Source of the DNA: Lachnospiraceae bacterium
GTDB lineage: Bacteria; Bacillota; Clostridia; Lachnospirales; Lachnospiraceae
Assembly (NCBI GenBank): GCA_017463035.1
Contig: JAFTPY010000140.1
Location: 1-11,385, forward strand
Direction: 5' to 3'
Length of the DNA: 11,385 bases
In this document: one piece after another, positions 1 through 6,266 of the stretch
Numbering within the stretch: the first letter of the stretch is position 1
How the letters are laid out: the number at the start of each line of letters is the position of its first letter
The notes under the pieces: generated by a model
The model's input: only the letters and a program-made list of their open reading frames with translations
Told to the model about the DNA's origin: nothing
Databases searched by the model: none
Made by a program: the position numbers and the translations under genes

Positions 1-809
1 CAGAACTCTTCATATAAATTGAACTCCGGGATCAAATCGATGAGCTCCATATTGGATTCCCAATAAGACTGCAGCGTACCTACATCCTTCCAATATCCGT
101 TGTACTCGTATGCATAAATGCTGCCTCTTTCGTGGCAGTACGGAATCACGTGCTTACCGAAGTCGCAACCCTTCTGATCAGAAAGCTCGATGAGTGCTTC
201 CTTTAATACCTTCCAGGTAAAGATGTAAATACCCATGGAAGCCAGGTTACTGCGCGGATTCGCCGGCTTCTCCTCAAACTCCAGAATACGCTTCTCCGCA
301 TCGGTAATGGCAACACCGAAACGGCTGGCCTCTTCAATCGGCACCGGAATGGTAGCCAATGTAACATCCGCCTTCTTCTGCTTATGGAAATCAAGCATCG
401 CCTCGTAATCCATCTTGTAAATATGGTCTCCTCCCAGAATCAATACATACTCCGGATTATAGTACTCCATATACTTTAAGTTCTGATAAATTGCATTTGC
501 GGTACCGGTGTACCATTCGCTGTTTTTACTCTTCTCATACGGCGGAAGAACGGAAACACCGCCCACATTACGGTCCAAATCCCACGGAATACCGATTCCG
601 ATGTGGGTATTTAACCGAAGCGGCTGATACTGGGTAAGAACACCTACCGTGTCCACGCCCGAATTAATACAATTACTCAGCGGGAAATCGATGATTCGAT
701 ATTTGCCGCCGAATGCAACTGCCGGCTTCGCAATAGACGAGGTCAGCACCCCGAGACGGGAGCCTTGTCCGCCTGCCAACAGCATCGCGATCATTTCTTT
801 TTTAATCAC
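1..809 (-). CDS. glgC: Glucose-1-phosphate adenylyltransferase (ADP-glucose pyrophosphorylase), 5' part
   Basis: GlgC makes ADP-glucose from glucose-1-phosphate and ATP, the committed step of bacterial glycogen synthesis in the cytoplasm. The visible 269 residues cover the nucleotidyltransferase domain and run off the left edge, so the C-terminal beta-helix is outside the window. Visible motifs are the GGQGSRLGVLT nucleotide loop followed by AKPAV (about residues 13-31), DFPLSNCINSG (41-51), GTANAIYQN (102-110), the catalytic-site GGDHIYKMDY (126-135), FEEKP (178-182) and YWKDVGT (239-245). I chose a GTG start at 809 because an AGAGGTG ribosome site lies six bases upstream; the first in-frame ATG (residue 6) would be about 21 bases from that site, which is too far. 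The gene is divergent from murC. In related bacteria glgC is often followed by glgD, but that cannot be seen here. Identification is secure. Confidence 0.96.
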   Translation of the reverse strand, partial: MIKKEMIAMLLAGGQGSRLGVLTSSIAKPAVAFGGKYRIIDFPLSNCINSGVDTVGVLTQYQPLRLNTHIGIGIPWDLDRNVGGVSVLPPYEKSKNSEWYTGTANAIYQNLKYMEYYNPEYVLILGGDHIYKMDYEAMLDFHKQKKADVTLATIPVPIEEASRFGVAITDAEKRILEFEEKPANPRSNLASMGIYIFTWKVLKEALIELSDQKGCDFGKHVIPYCHERGSIYAYEYNGYWKDVGTLQSYWESNMELIDLIPEFNLYEEF

Positions 810-862
810 GTCAATCACCTCTTGTTTCTTATAATAGTAATCCCTACATATAGTAATAAAAC

Positions 863-875
863 TGCGTAAAACGCA
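863..875 (-). other. Small hairpin in the glgC leader
   Basis: TGCGT and ACGCA form a perfect 5-bp inverted repeat around a 3-base spacer, between the candidate glgC promoter and the GTG start. It could be a weak RNA hairpin or a short operator; nothing assigns it a function. Confidence 0.25.
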
Positions 876-888
876 TATACTGATAGTG

Positions 889-902
889 ATTATATTATAA
901 CA
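889..902 (-). promoter_or_regulatory. Candidate glgC promoter (extended -10)
   Basis: On the minus strand, TATAAT (899-894) is preceded directly by TGT, giving an extended -10 element. A second overlapping TATAAT lies at 894-889. No good -35 hexamer is visible at the normal distance, which extended -10 promoters tolerate. The implied leader is about 75-80 bases long. This is inferred from sequence pattern only. Confidence 0.5.
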
Positions 903-1067
903 CATTTTCCGACGAAAGTACACGGTTTTTTCTACAAATTCAACAAAAAAATCAACATTTTCTACATTTTTCCTGTGAATTATTTTTTTACCAATCACTT
1001 TTTCCTTTTTTACCCTCTCTTCTGCGATTTTACCTTCCGAAATTTAAACATTCCGTCTTCTCCGCCC

Positions 1068-1095
1068 TTGCACATAATCCAAAATATGCTATACT
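1068..1095 (+). promoter_or_regulatory. murC promoter, TTGCAC-16-TATACT with extended -10
   Basis: TATACT at 1090-1095 is preceded by TGC (1087-1089), an extended -10. TTGCAC at 1068-1073 lies 16 bases upstream as a partial -35 (3 of 6 consensus bases). The predicted start is about 1102, giving a leader of roughly 38 bases that ends in GAAAGGAG (1125-1132), seven bases before the murC ATG. The promoter closely resembles the one upstream of the dnaD-like gene. Confidence 0.6.
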
Positions 1096-1139
1096 ATTTA
1101 ATATCTTAGACAGTAGATCCTTTTGAAAGGAGTTTTCCT

Positions 1140-2546
1140 ATGTTTCAAATTTCCTTTTCCAACCCGGTTCCGGTACATTTTATCGGCATCGGCGGCATCA
1201 GTATGAGTGCTCTTGCGGAGCTTTTGCACAACCGGGGATTTCGCGTCAGCGGATCCGACTTAAAATCCACCCCCCTCACCGAACACTTAGAAAATCTCGG
1301 TATCACCGTTTCCTATCCGCAGCAGGCATCCAATGTAACAGAAGAACATTCCGTCGTTATTTACACTGCGGCAGTGCACGGAGACAACCCGGAGATGGTA
1401 CGGGCAAAAGAGCTGGGACTTCCTGTTCTGGAACGCAAGGATTTACTCGGCCAGCTGATGAAACAATACCGCCATGTTGCCGGAATCGCCGGCTCCCACG
1501 GCAAAACCACAGCCACTTCCATGCTTTCCCTCATGTTAATGGAAGGAGAGCTTGATCCTACGGTTTTGGTAGGCGGTGTATTGGATGGCATCGGAGGCAA
1601 TCTCCGCATGGGCTCGGACAATTATCTGGTGGCCGAGGCATGCGAATATTGTAACAGTTTTTTAAGCTTTTATCCCACAGACGCCATTATACTTAATATA
1701 GAAGCGGAACATTTGGATTTCTTTAAAGATTTGGAAGACATCCGCAATTCTTTCCGCAAATACGCCGAAATTCTTCCGGAGTCCGGCACCCTGGTCATTA
1801 ACGGTGATATCGAACGTCTCCCGGAATTAACGTCAGGACTCCCGGCAAAGGTAATTACCTACGGTCTCTGCGAAAACGCCTCTCAGTGCAGCTCCTATGA
1901 TTACGCTGCCACGAATTACAGCTTCGATTCTAACGGCTTCGGCAGTTATGATTTATATCAAAACGGGCAGTGTCTGGGCAGAATCGCCCTTCGCGTCATC
2001 GGCAAACACAATATTTCCAATTCCCTCGCTGCTGCCGCACTGGCCTTTTCCTACGGAGTTTCCTTTGACGCGGTTGCTGCCGCTCTGTTAAAATATACCG
2101 GCACCCATCGCCGTTTCGATTACAAAGGGGAAGTAAACGGCATCCGTATCTATGATGACTACGCACATCATCCGTCGGAAATTTCCGCCACTTTGAGTGC
2201 TGCTCGTGCCTGTGTCTCCGGCGATCAGAAGCTTTGGTGCGTGTTCCAGCCCCATACATTTTCCCGTACAAAGGCCTTTCTTCCGGAATTTGCGGAATCC
2301 CTTTCCTCGGCGGATACCGTTGTTTTAGCGGATATCTACAGTGCTTCCCGCGAAAAAGACCCGGGTGACATCTCCTCCGGCAACATTGAGGCGCTGTTAA
2401 GAGAAAAAGGTAAAGATGTTTACTATTTTCACTCTTTTGACGAGATTGAAAACTTTTTATTCCGTCATTGCAAACCGGGCGATTTGTTGATAACTATGGG
2501 GGCGGGTGACATCGTCAGCGTTGCGGAATCCATGGTTTCCGCCTAA
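1140..2546 (+). CDS. murC: UDP-N-acetylmuramate--L-alanine ligase
   Basis: MurC adds L-alanine to UDP-N-acetylmuramate with ATP hydrolysis, the first amino-acid step of peptidoglycan precursor synthesis in the cytoplasm. The 468-residue length is normal for the family. The N-terminal Rossmann-type UDP-binding domain carries GIGGISM (16-22) and GSD (38-40). The central ATPase domain has the P-loop GSHGKTT (118-124), EACEYCNSF (167-175) and NIEAEHLD. GKHNISN (288-294) and the C-terminal ligase motifs RRFDYKG (324-330), DDYAHHPSEI (339-348), FQPHTFSRT (369-377) and MGAGDI (453-458) follow. The ATG is fixed by GAAAGGAG seven bases upstream. It appears monocistronic: a hairpin with a T-rich tail follows, and the first DnaA-box-like 9-mer begins on the base after the stop codon. 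Identification is secure. Confidence 0.98.
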   Translation: MFQISFSNPVPVHFIGIGGISMSALAELLHNRGFRVSGSDLKSTPLTEHLENLGITVSYPQQASNVTEEHSVVIYTAAVHGDNPEMVRAKELGLPVLERKDLLGQLMKQYRHVAGIAGSHGKTTATSMLSLMLMEGELDPTVLVGGVLDGIGGNLRMGSDNYLVAEACEYCNSFLSFYPTDAIILNIEAEHLDFFKDLEDIRNSFRKYAEILPESGTLVINGDIERLPELTSGLPAKVITYGLCENASQCSSYDYAATNYSFDSNGFGSYDLYQNGQCLGRIALRVIGKHNISNSLAAAALAFSYGVSFDAVAAALLKYTGTHRRFDYKGEVNGIRIYDDYAHHPSEISATLSAARACVSGDQKLWCVFQPHTFSRTKAFLPEFAESLSSADTVVLADIYSASREKDPGDISSGNIEALLREKGKDVYYFHSFDEIENFLFRHCKPGDLLITMGAGDIVSVAESMVSA

Positions 2547-2576
2547 TTGTCCACATTATCCACAACCTTATCAACA
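2547..2576 (+). promoter_or_regulatory. DnaA-box array A (three head-to-tail 9-mers)
   Basis: Three sites match the DnaA box TTATCCACA in the same orientation: TTGTCCACA (2547-2555, one mismatch), TTATCCACA (2556-2564, perfect) and TTATCAACA (2568-2576, one mismatch). The first two abut with no spacer, and the first starts right after the murC stop. The match to the consensus is direct; actual DnaA binding is inferred. The location upstream of helicase-loader genes makes it biologically plausible. Confidence 0.6.
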
Positions 2577-2610
2577 TTTTTGGTTGATTTTGGTTGTGGA
2601 TTTCTTTTTC
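2558..2610 (+). terminator. Probable murC terminator overlapping DnaA boxes
   Basis: A 10-bp outer stem pairs ATCCACAACC (2558-2567) with GGTTGTGGAT (2592-2601). Inside it an ATCAAC/GTTGAT stem (2570-2575 with 2583-2588) closes on an AT-rich loop, with a small T-T internal loop between the stems. The T-rich tract TTTCTTTTTC (2601-2610) follows, as expected for an intrinsic terminator of murC, although the stem is less GC-rich than usual. The left arm contains parts of the second and third DnaA-box-like sites, so the same bases may serve as RNA terminator and DNA binding site. Confidence 0.5.
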
Positions 2611-2648
2611 CCGCAGACAATTTTCTACAAAAATAGACCTACAAAAGT

Positions 2649-2671
2649 AGAACCTTGTTTTTCAAGGTTTT
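2649..2671. other. Hairpin in the AT-rich spacer between the DnaA-box arrays
   Basis: AACCTTG (2651-2657) and CAAGGTT (2663-2669) form a perfect 7-bp stem around a TTTTT loop, extendable by two weaker pairs. Just upstream, CTAC-AAAA-GTAG (2639-2650) and TCTA-6-TAGA (2624-2637) are further small dyads. The tract 2601-2710 is only about 27% GC. It lacks a long following T-run, so I do not call it a terminator. Confidence 0.35.
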
Positions 2672-2711
2672 CCTCAAAAATTAATTTTAGTTTTACAAGA
2701 AAAGAGAAAAT

Positions 2712-2738
2712 CTTTCCACATTATCCACACTATCCACA
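2712..2738 (+). promoter_or_regulatory. DnaA-box array B (three abutting 9-mers)
   Basis: CTTTCCACA (2712-2720), TTATCCACA (2721-2729, perfect) and CTATCCACA (2730-2738) follow each other with no spacer, all in the same orientation. The flanking copies fit the looser consensus TTWTNCACA except at the first base. The array ends 27 bases before the -35 region of the dnaD-like promoter, a position from which a bound protein could activate or repress. Binding by DnaA is inferred from the motif. Confidence 0.6.
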
Positions 2739-2765
2739 ACTCATCCTCCCCTTTCCCGGGGTAAA

Positions 2766-2793
2766 TTGCATTTTCAAAAAAATATGATATACT
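2766..2793 (+). promoter_or_regulatory. Promoter of the dnaD-like/dnaI-like operon
   Basis: TATACT (2788-2793) is preceded by TGA (2785-2787), an extended -10. TTGCAT (2766-2771) sits 16 bases upstream as a partial -35. Aligned base for base with the murC promoter, 20 of 28 positions are identical, including TTGCA, AAAATATG and TATACT. The predicted start is near 2800, giving a leader of about 42 bases. Confidence 0.6.
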
Positions 2794-2807
2794 CTGGGTA
2801 ATGATTT

Positions 2808-2823
2808 TATCCGGAAACGGATA
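2808..2823 (+). other. GAAA-tetraloop hairpin in the dnaD-like leader
   Basis: TATCCG (2808-2813) and CGGATA (2818-2823) form a perfect 6-bp stem closed by GAAA, a GNRA-type tetraloop. It begins a few bases from the predicted transcript start and ends three bases before the GGAGGAGG ribosome site (2827-2834). It could stabilise the 5' end of the mRNA or tune ribosome access. Confidence 0.4.
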
Positions 2824-2841
2824 TTCGGAGGAGGAACATTT

Positions 2842-3951
2842 ATGGACGGAATTTCGGTATATTCGGAAGATACGAGAACCACTCTGGTTCCGAACGAGTT
2901 TATCGATTACTATATGCCGCACGCAAACGGCACTTTTGTAAAGGTATACATCTTTCTGCTTCGTTGCCTGGCCGCACCGGGCGCAGGCTTCGGCATCAGC
3001 TTCATTGCGGATGCACTGGATGAAACAGAGAAGGACATTCTACGGGCTCTCCGCTACTGGGAAAAAGAAAATGTTCTTACCCTCACATGGGGCTCGGACA
3101 ACGAAATCCGCGGAATCAAGCTGCACCGGCTTTCCAAACCTGCAGATGCAGACGAGTTCTCCGTCACATCCGCTCCGGCACCGACATCCGCTGTCGTACC
3201 GGCTGCACCGGCGGCAGAAGCACCTTCCTCTGCCGCAGCAAAAACGGTCGTACCGGACAAGCTTCCGGATTATACCCCTGCCCAGCTGGATGCCTTTGCC
3301 AACCGGGAAGATACCAACTGGCTTCTGCATGCAGCGGAAAGCTATCTGGAGCGCATGTTAAAGCCGGCCGATGTACAGCTCTTATTCTTTTTACATGATG
3401 AGCTGGAGTTTTCCAACGAACTGATTTTACACCTTTACGAATACTGTGTATCCCGCGGCAAAAAGGCTCCGTCTTACATCCAAAAGGTTGCCCTTTCCTG
3501 GCATGCGGACGACATTCACACCGTGGAACAAGCCGAGGAACGTTCCTTACAATTCGACACCTGCTTTACCGCAGTGAATCGTGCCTTCGCACTAAACCGT
3601 ACTCCGGGCGTTTCGGAACGTCGTTTTCTGAAGCGTTGGACCAGCTTCGGTCTTTCTCCCGAGTTAATCGAGGAAGCCTGCAGCCGCACACTGTTAGCCA
3701 CCTCCCGCCCGGATTTCAAATACGCAGACCGGATTATGGAGCGTTGGTACCAAAACGGTGTACATACCATGTCTGATGTAAAGAAGCTGGATGAAGCCCA
3801 CAACACCCGTTCCGCAAGAGGACAAGCTACCGGCAGCACCGCTTCCCCACAGAACCGCTTCAATCAGTTTCCGCAACGGAATTATTCCGACGGTGATATG
3901 ACCGATTTGGAAACCGCCTTACTTTCCGAAGCGACCGACCGCAACGCATAA
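2842..3951 (+). CDS. DnaD-domain replication-initiation (primosome) protein
   Basis: This 369-residue protein resembles the DnaD/DnaB primosome proteins of low-GC Gram-positives, which bridge DnaA or stalled forks to the helicase loader. Residues about 15-97 look like the N-terminal winged-helix domain (NGTFVKVYIFLLR, then DALDETEKDILRALRYWEKENVL). An Ala/Pro-rich linker covers about 101-140. Two successive C-terminal modules each end in the family pattern Y-x3-[IV]-x3-W: YIQKVALSW (212-220) followed by HT-VEQA, and YADRIMERW (294-302) followed by HTMSDV. This suggests tandem DnaB_2-type domains. The tail from about 319 is polar and probably disordered. The start is fixed by GGAGGAGG seven bases upstream. 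It is followed after 17 bases by the helicase loader, clearly one operon, and preceded by DnaA-box-like arrays. The family is fairly sure; whether it is the orthologue of B. subtilis DnaD or DnaB is open. Confidence 0.88.
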   Translation: MDGISVYSEDTRTTLVPNEFIDYYMPHANGTFVKVYIFLLRCLAAPGAGFGISFIADALDETEKDILRALRYWEKENVLTLTWGSDNEIRGIKLHRLSKPADADEFSVTSAPAPTSAVVPAAPAAEAPSSAAAKTVVPDKLPDYTPAQLDAFANREDTNWLLHAAESYLERMLKPADVQLLFFLHDELEFSNELILHLYEYCVSRGKKAPSYIQKVALSWHADDIHTVEQAEERSLQFDTCFTAVNRAFALNRTPGVSERRFLKRWTSFGLSPELIEEACSRTLLATSRPDFKYADRIMERWYQNGVHTMSDVKKLDEAHNTRSARGQATGSTASPQNRFNQFPQRNYSDGDMTDLETALLSEATDRNA

Positions 3952-3969
3952 CCACCCAAGGAGGCATAC

Positions 3970-4968
3970 ATGAACCAGGAAGATTACCATTACCATCGTC
4001 TGCTCCGCTCCTACGAAGACACCCGTACAAGACACCTGCGGGAACAAAAAGAACGCCGTGAACAGGTTTACAAATTAATTCCGGAGCTGGATGTACTGGA
4101 TCGCCAAATTGCCGAAGCTTCCGTTTCCGCAGCCCGTGCCGCATTGGAGGGCAATTCCGGGCCTTTGGACCGTTTAGCAGACAACAACCGGCTGATTGCC
4201 GAACAGAAACAGCAGCTCCTTCAGGCTGCCGGATATCCGGTGGATTATCTGGAGCTTGCTTATACCTGTCCGGACTGTAAAGACACCGGATTTATCGGTC
4301 AGGAGAAATGTCACTGTTTTAAACAATCACTGACCTTTGCCCTTTCCAAAGCATCGACCTTAAGCAATCAACTGGAGAAAGAGAACTTTGACACCTTCTC
4401 TTTTTCCTACTACGACGATATTACCGCGGATTCCCAGCTCCGGCTTACGCCGCGTGAAAACATGAGAAAAATTGTAGCGGACGCAAAGAAGTTTGTAGCC
4501 GACTTTGAAACCGACCGGCGAAGCATTTTAATTTACGGCAATACCGGTGTCGGCAAAACATTTCTTACCAATTGCATTGCCCGGGCACTGTTAAACACTC
4601 CGCATCACGTGGTCTACATGACTGCCCACTCCTTATTTGAAGCCTTCGAAGCACACCGCTTCGACTACACCGAGCAGACAGACGTAAATTCCCTGTATCA
4701 ATATATTTTCCAGTGTGACCTGTTAATTATTGATGATTTGGGGACCGAGTTGTCCAACGCCTTTACCAATTCCATGCTATATACCTGTATCAACGAACGG
4801 CAGCTCCATGGAAAGTCTACGGTGATTTCCACCAATCTTTCTCTGGAACAATTCCGGGACCGTTACAGCGAACGCATTTTTTCCCGCATTACCGGAAGCT
4901 ACACCCTTTGGAAGCTTATCGGAAAAGACATTCGGGTATTGAAACGCATGGAAGGCTCTTTCTCTTAG
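3970..4968 (+). CDS. DnaC/DnaI-type AAA+ helicase loader
   Basis: This 332-residue ATPase would load the replicative helicase onto DNA at origins or restart sites, working with the DnaD-like protein encoded just upstream. Residues about 12-86 are highly charged and helical, likely coiled coil. A Cys cluster, CPDC (100-103) with CHC (114-116), resembles the zinc-binding motif of the DnaI N-terminal domain that contacts helicase. The AAA+ domain has Walker A GNTGVGKT (190-197), Walker B LLIIDDLG (251-258), the sensor-1-like STN (287-289) and RYSERIFSRI (298-307), which holds arginine-finger candidates. AAGGAGG lies five bases before the ATG. No strong terminator follows; a weak GU-containing stem over the stop codon is the best candidate. 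B. subtilis DnaI is about 311 residues, so the length fits. The function is confident; the name dnaI versus dnaC is not settled. Confidence 0.93.
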   Translation: MNQEDYHYHRLLRSYEDTRTRHLREQKERREQVYKLIPELDVLDRQIAEASVSAARAALEGNSGPLDRLADNNRLIAEQKQQLLQAAGYPVDYLELAYTCPDCKDTGFIGQEKCHCFKQSLTFALSKASTLSNQLEKENFDTFSFSYYDDITADSQLRLTPRENMRKIVADAKKFVADFETDRRSILIYGNTGVGKTFLTNCIARALLNTPHHVVYMTAHSLFEAFEAHRFDYTEQTDVNSLYQYIFQCDLLIIDDLGTELSNAFTNSMLYTCINERQLHGKSTVISTNLSLEQFRDRYSERIFSRITGSYTLWKLIGKDIRVLKRMEGSFS

Positions 4969-5003
4969 CTTTTTGTATATTTCGATTATTTTTATGCCAT
5001 TCC

Positions 5004-5032
5004 TTGACAAAGTGAATCCGGCATAGTATGAT
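5004..5032 (+). promoter_or_regulatory. prs promoter, TTGACA-17-TATGAT
   Basis: A perfect -35 hexamer TTGACA (5004-5009) is followed after 17 bases by TATGAT (5027-5032; 5 of 6 consensus bases). It is the best vegetative promoter in the window and lies 35 bases past the helicase-loader stop, so prs probably has its own strong transcription. The leader of about 45 bases ends in GGAGG (5072-5076), eight bases before the ATG. No purine-repressor box was recognised. Confidence 0.8.
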
Positions 5033-5084
5033 ATAAAACGCTTAAAGCCATATTTTTACTTTATAAACAACGGAGGAAAAGATT

Positions 5085-6260
5085 ATGCCGCTTAATGAAG
5101 ATTATGTCGCAGCTCTGCCGGTGGGCAAACTCGGTGTTATCGCACTGGAAAGTTGCAAACAAATGGGACAGAGAATTGACCAGTATCTTGTTGACTGGAG
5201 AAACAAGAGAGTTCACGAGGTACATACTCCTACCGTTTTATTAGATGGTTACCGCAGAGATTCCTATCTCGTTGACACAAAGTGCGCACGTTTCGGTTCC
5301 GGTGAGGCAAAGGGCATTATCCGCCAGACCGTTCGCGGTGACGACCTCTATATTTTAGTGGATGTTACCAACTACAGCCTGACCTATTCCGTTTGCGGTC
5401 ATGTAAGTCACATGTCTCCGGATGACCATTTTCAGGATTTAAAGCGTGTCATTGCCGCTGCCGGCGGAAAAGCACACCGTATTACCGTTATTATGCCGTT
5501 CCTGTACGAGAGCCGTCAGGACAAGCGTAGCTCCAGAGAGTCTCTGGACTGTGCCGTAGCCCTGCAGGAGCTTTGCAATATGGGCGTAGAAAGCATCATT
5601 ACCTTTGATGCCCACAACCCGAGTGTTCAGAACGCCATCCCGTTAAAGACCTTCGAGTCCGTACCGCCGACCTATCAGTTTATAAAGGCACTCTTACGTT
5701 CCGCCCCGGACATTTCCATGGATCCGGCAAACCTGATGGTCATCAGTCCGGACGAGGGTGCCATGGGACGTGCGGTTTATCTTGCAAACTCTTTAGGCGT
5801 AGATGTAGGTATGTTCTACAAGCGCCGTGATTATACCACCATCGTGGACGGCCGCAATCCGATTGTTGCCCACGAGTTCTTAGGTGCCAACGTAGAAGGC
5901 AAGGATGTTATCATCATCGATGACATGATTTCCTCCGGTGACAGTATGATTCACACCGCAAAGGAATTAAAGGAGCGTAAAGCAAACCGCGTCTTCATCT
6001 GCTCCACCTTCGGTTTGTTCACCAACGGTCTTGCAAAATTTGACGAAGCTTATGAAAAAGGCTGGATTACCAAGGTAATTACCACCAACCTGATTTACCA
6101 GTCGGATGAGCTTCTTTCCAAGCCGTACTACGAGACTGCGGATATGTCCAAGTATCTTGCTCTGTTAATCGACGCGTTAAACCACGACGGTTCCATCAGC
6201 GAATACTTAAATCCGTACAATCGTATCCAGAAATTATTACAAAAATGCGGAAAACGCTAA
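5085..6260 (+). CDS. prs: Ribose-phosphate pyrophosphokinase (PRPP synthetase), long divergent form
   Basis: Prs converts ribose-5-phosphate and ATP to PRPP, precursor of purines, pyrimidines, His, Trp and NAD. Family landmarks are in order: FGSGEAKGIIRQTVRG (70-85) in place of FSDGE...ESVRG; SRQDKRSSRES (143-153), the RQD ATP loop; TFDAHNPSVQ (173-182) with the catalytic-site His; SPDEG (221-225); KRR (246-248); and the PRPP loop IIIDDMISSGDSM (276-288). The classical loop reads DD-x-[IV]-D-T-[AG]-G-T, so DT is replaced by SS and GT by DS. At 391 residues it is about 70-80 longer than classical enzymes of about 315, with extra sequence at the N-terminus and before the PRPP loop. A GGAGG site supports the start. 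The family is clear; catalytic equivalence to classical Prs is likely but the altered loop leaves some doubt. Confidence 0.87.
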   Translation: MPLNEDYVAALPVGKLGVIALESCKQMGQRIDQYLVDWRNKRVHEVHTPTVLLDGYRRDSYLVDTKCARFGSGEAKGIIRQTVRGDDLYILVDVTNYSLTYSVCGHVSHMSPDDHFQDLKRVIAAAGGKAHRITVIMPFLYESRQDKRSSRESLDCAVALQELCNMGVESIITFDAHNPSVQNAIPLKTFESVPPTYQFIKALLRSAPDISMDPANLMVISPDEGAMGRAVYLANSLGVDVGMFYKRRDYTTIVDGRNPIVAHEFLGANVEGKDVIIIDDMISSGDSMIHTAKELKERKANRVFICSTFGLFTNGLAKFDEAYEKGWITKVITTNLIYQSDELLSKPYYETADMSKYLALLIDALNHDGSISEYLNPYNRIQKLLQKCGKR

Positions 6261-6266
6261 ACTTTA

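Larger units (their letters stand above)
810..1139. other. Divergent glgC-murC intergenic region
   Basis: This 330-base spacer holds no credible gene. It contains the glgC leader and promoter on the left, the murC promoter and ribosome site on the right, and a very AT-rich middle (about 905-1020) that is pyrimidine-rich on the plus strand. Two copies of TTTTCTACA lie exactly 30 bases apart (928-936 and 958-966). A third copy is at 2621-2629 on the other side of murC. No riboswitch or terminator fold was recognised. Confidence 0.6.

Noticed and set aside
1996..2271. A 91-codon antisense open frame inside murC.
   Set aside because: It is Arg-rich and without motifs, on the strand opposite intact MurC active-site motifs.
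2547..2841. Calling this spacer the chromosomal origin oriC outright.
   Set aside because: Boxes plus an AT-rich tract are suggestive, but no dnaA, dnaN, recF, gyrB or rpmH is in the window and no DnaA-trio run is clear. Kept as a hypothesis only.
3005..3398. Overlapping plus- and minus-strand open frames (about 68-118 codons) inside the dnaD-like gene.
   Set aside because: They are low-complexity Ser/Pro/Arg/Cys-rich translations of the Ala/Pro-rich linker region and have no ribosome sites.
4952..4980. Possible terminator across the helicase-loader stop codon (AAGGCT with AGCTTT).
   Set aside because: The stem is only six pairs including a GU, overlaps the stop codon and uses part of its own T-tract; too weak to call.
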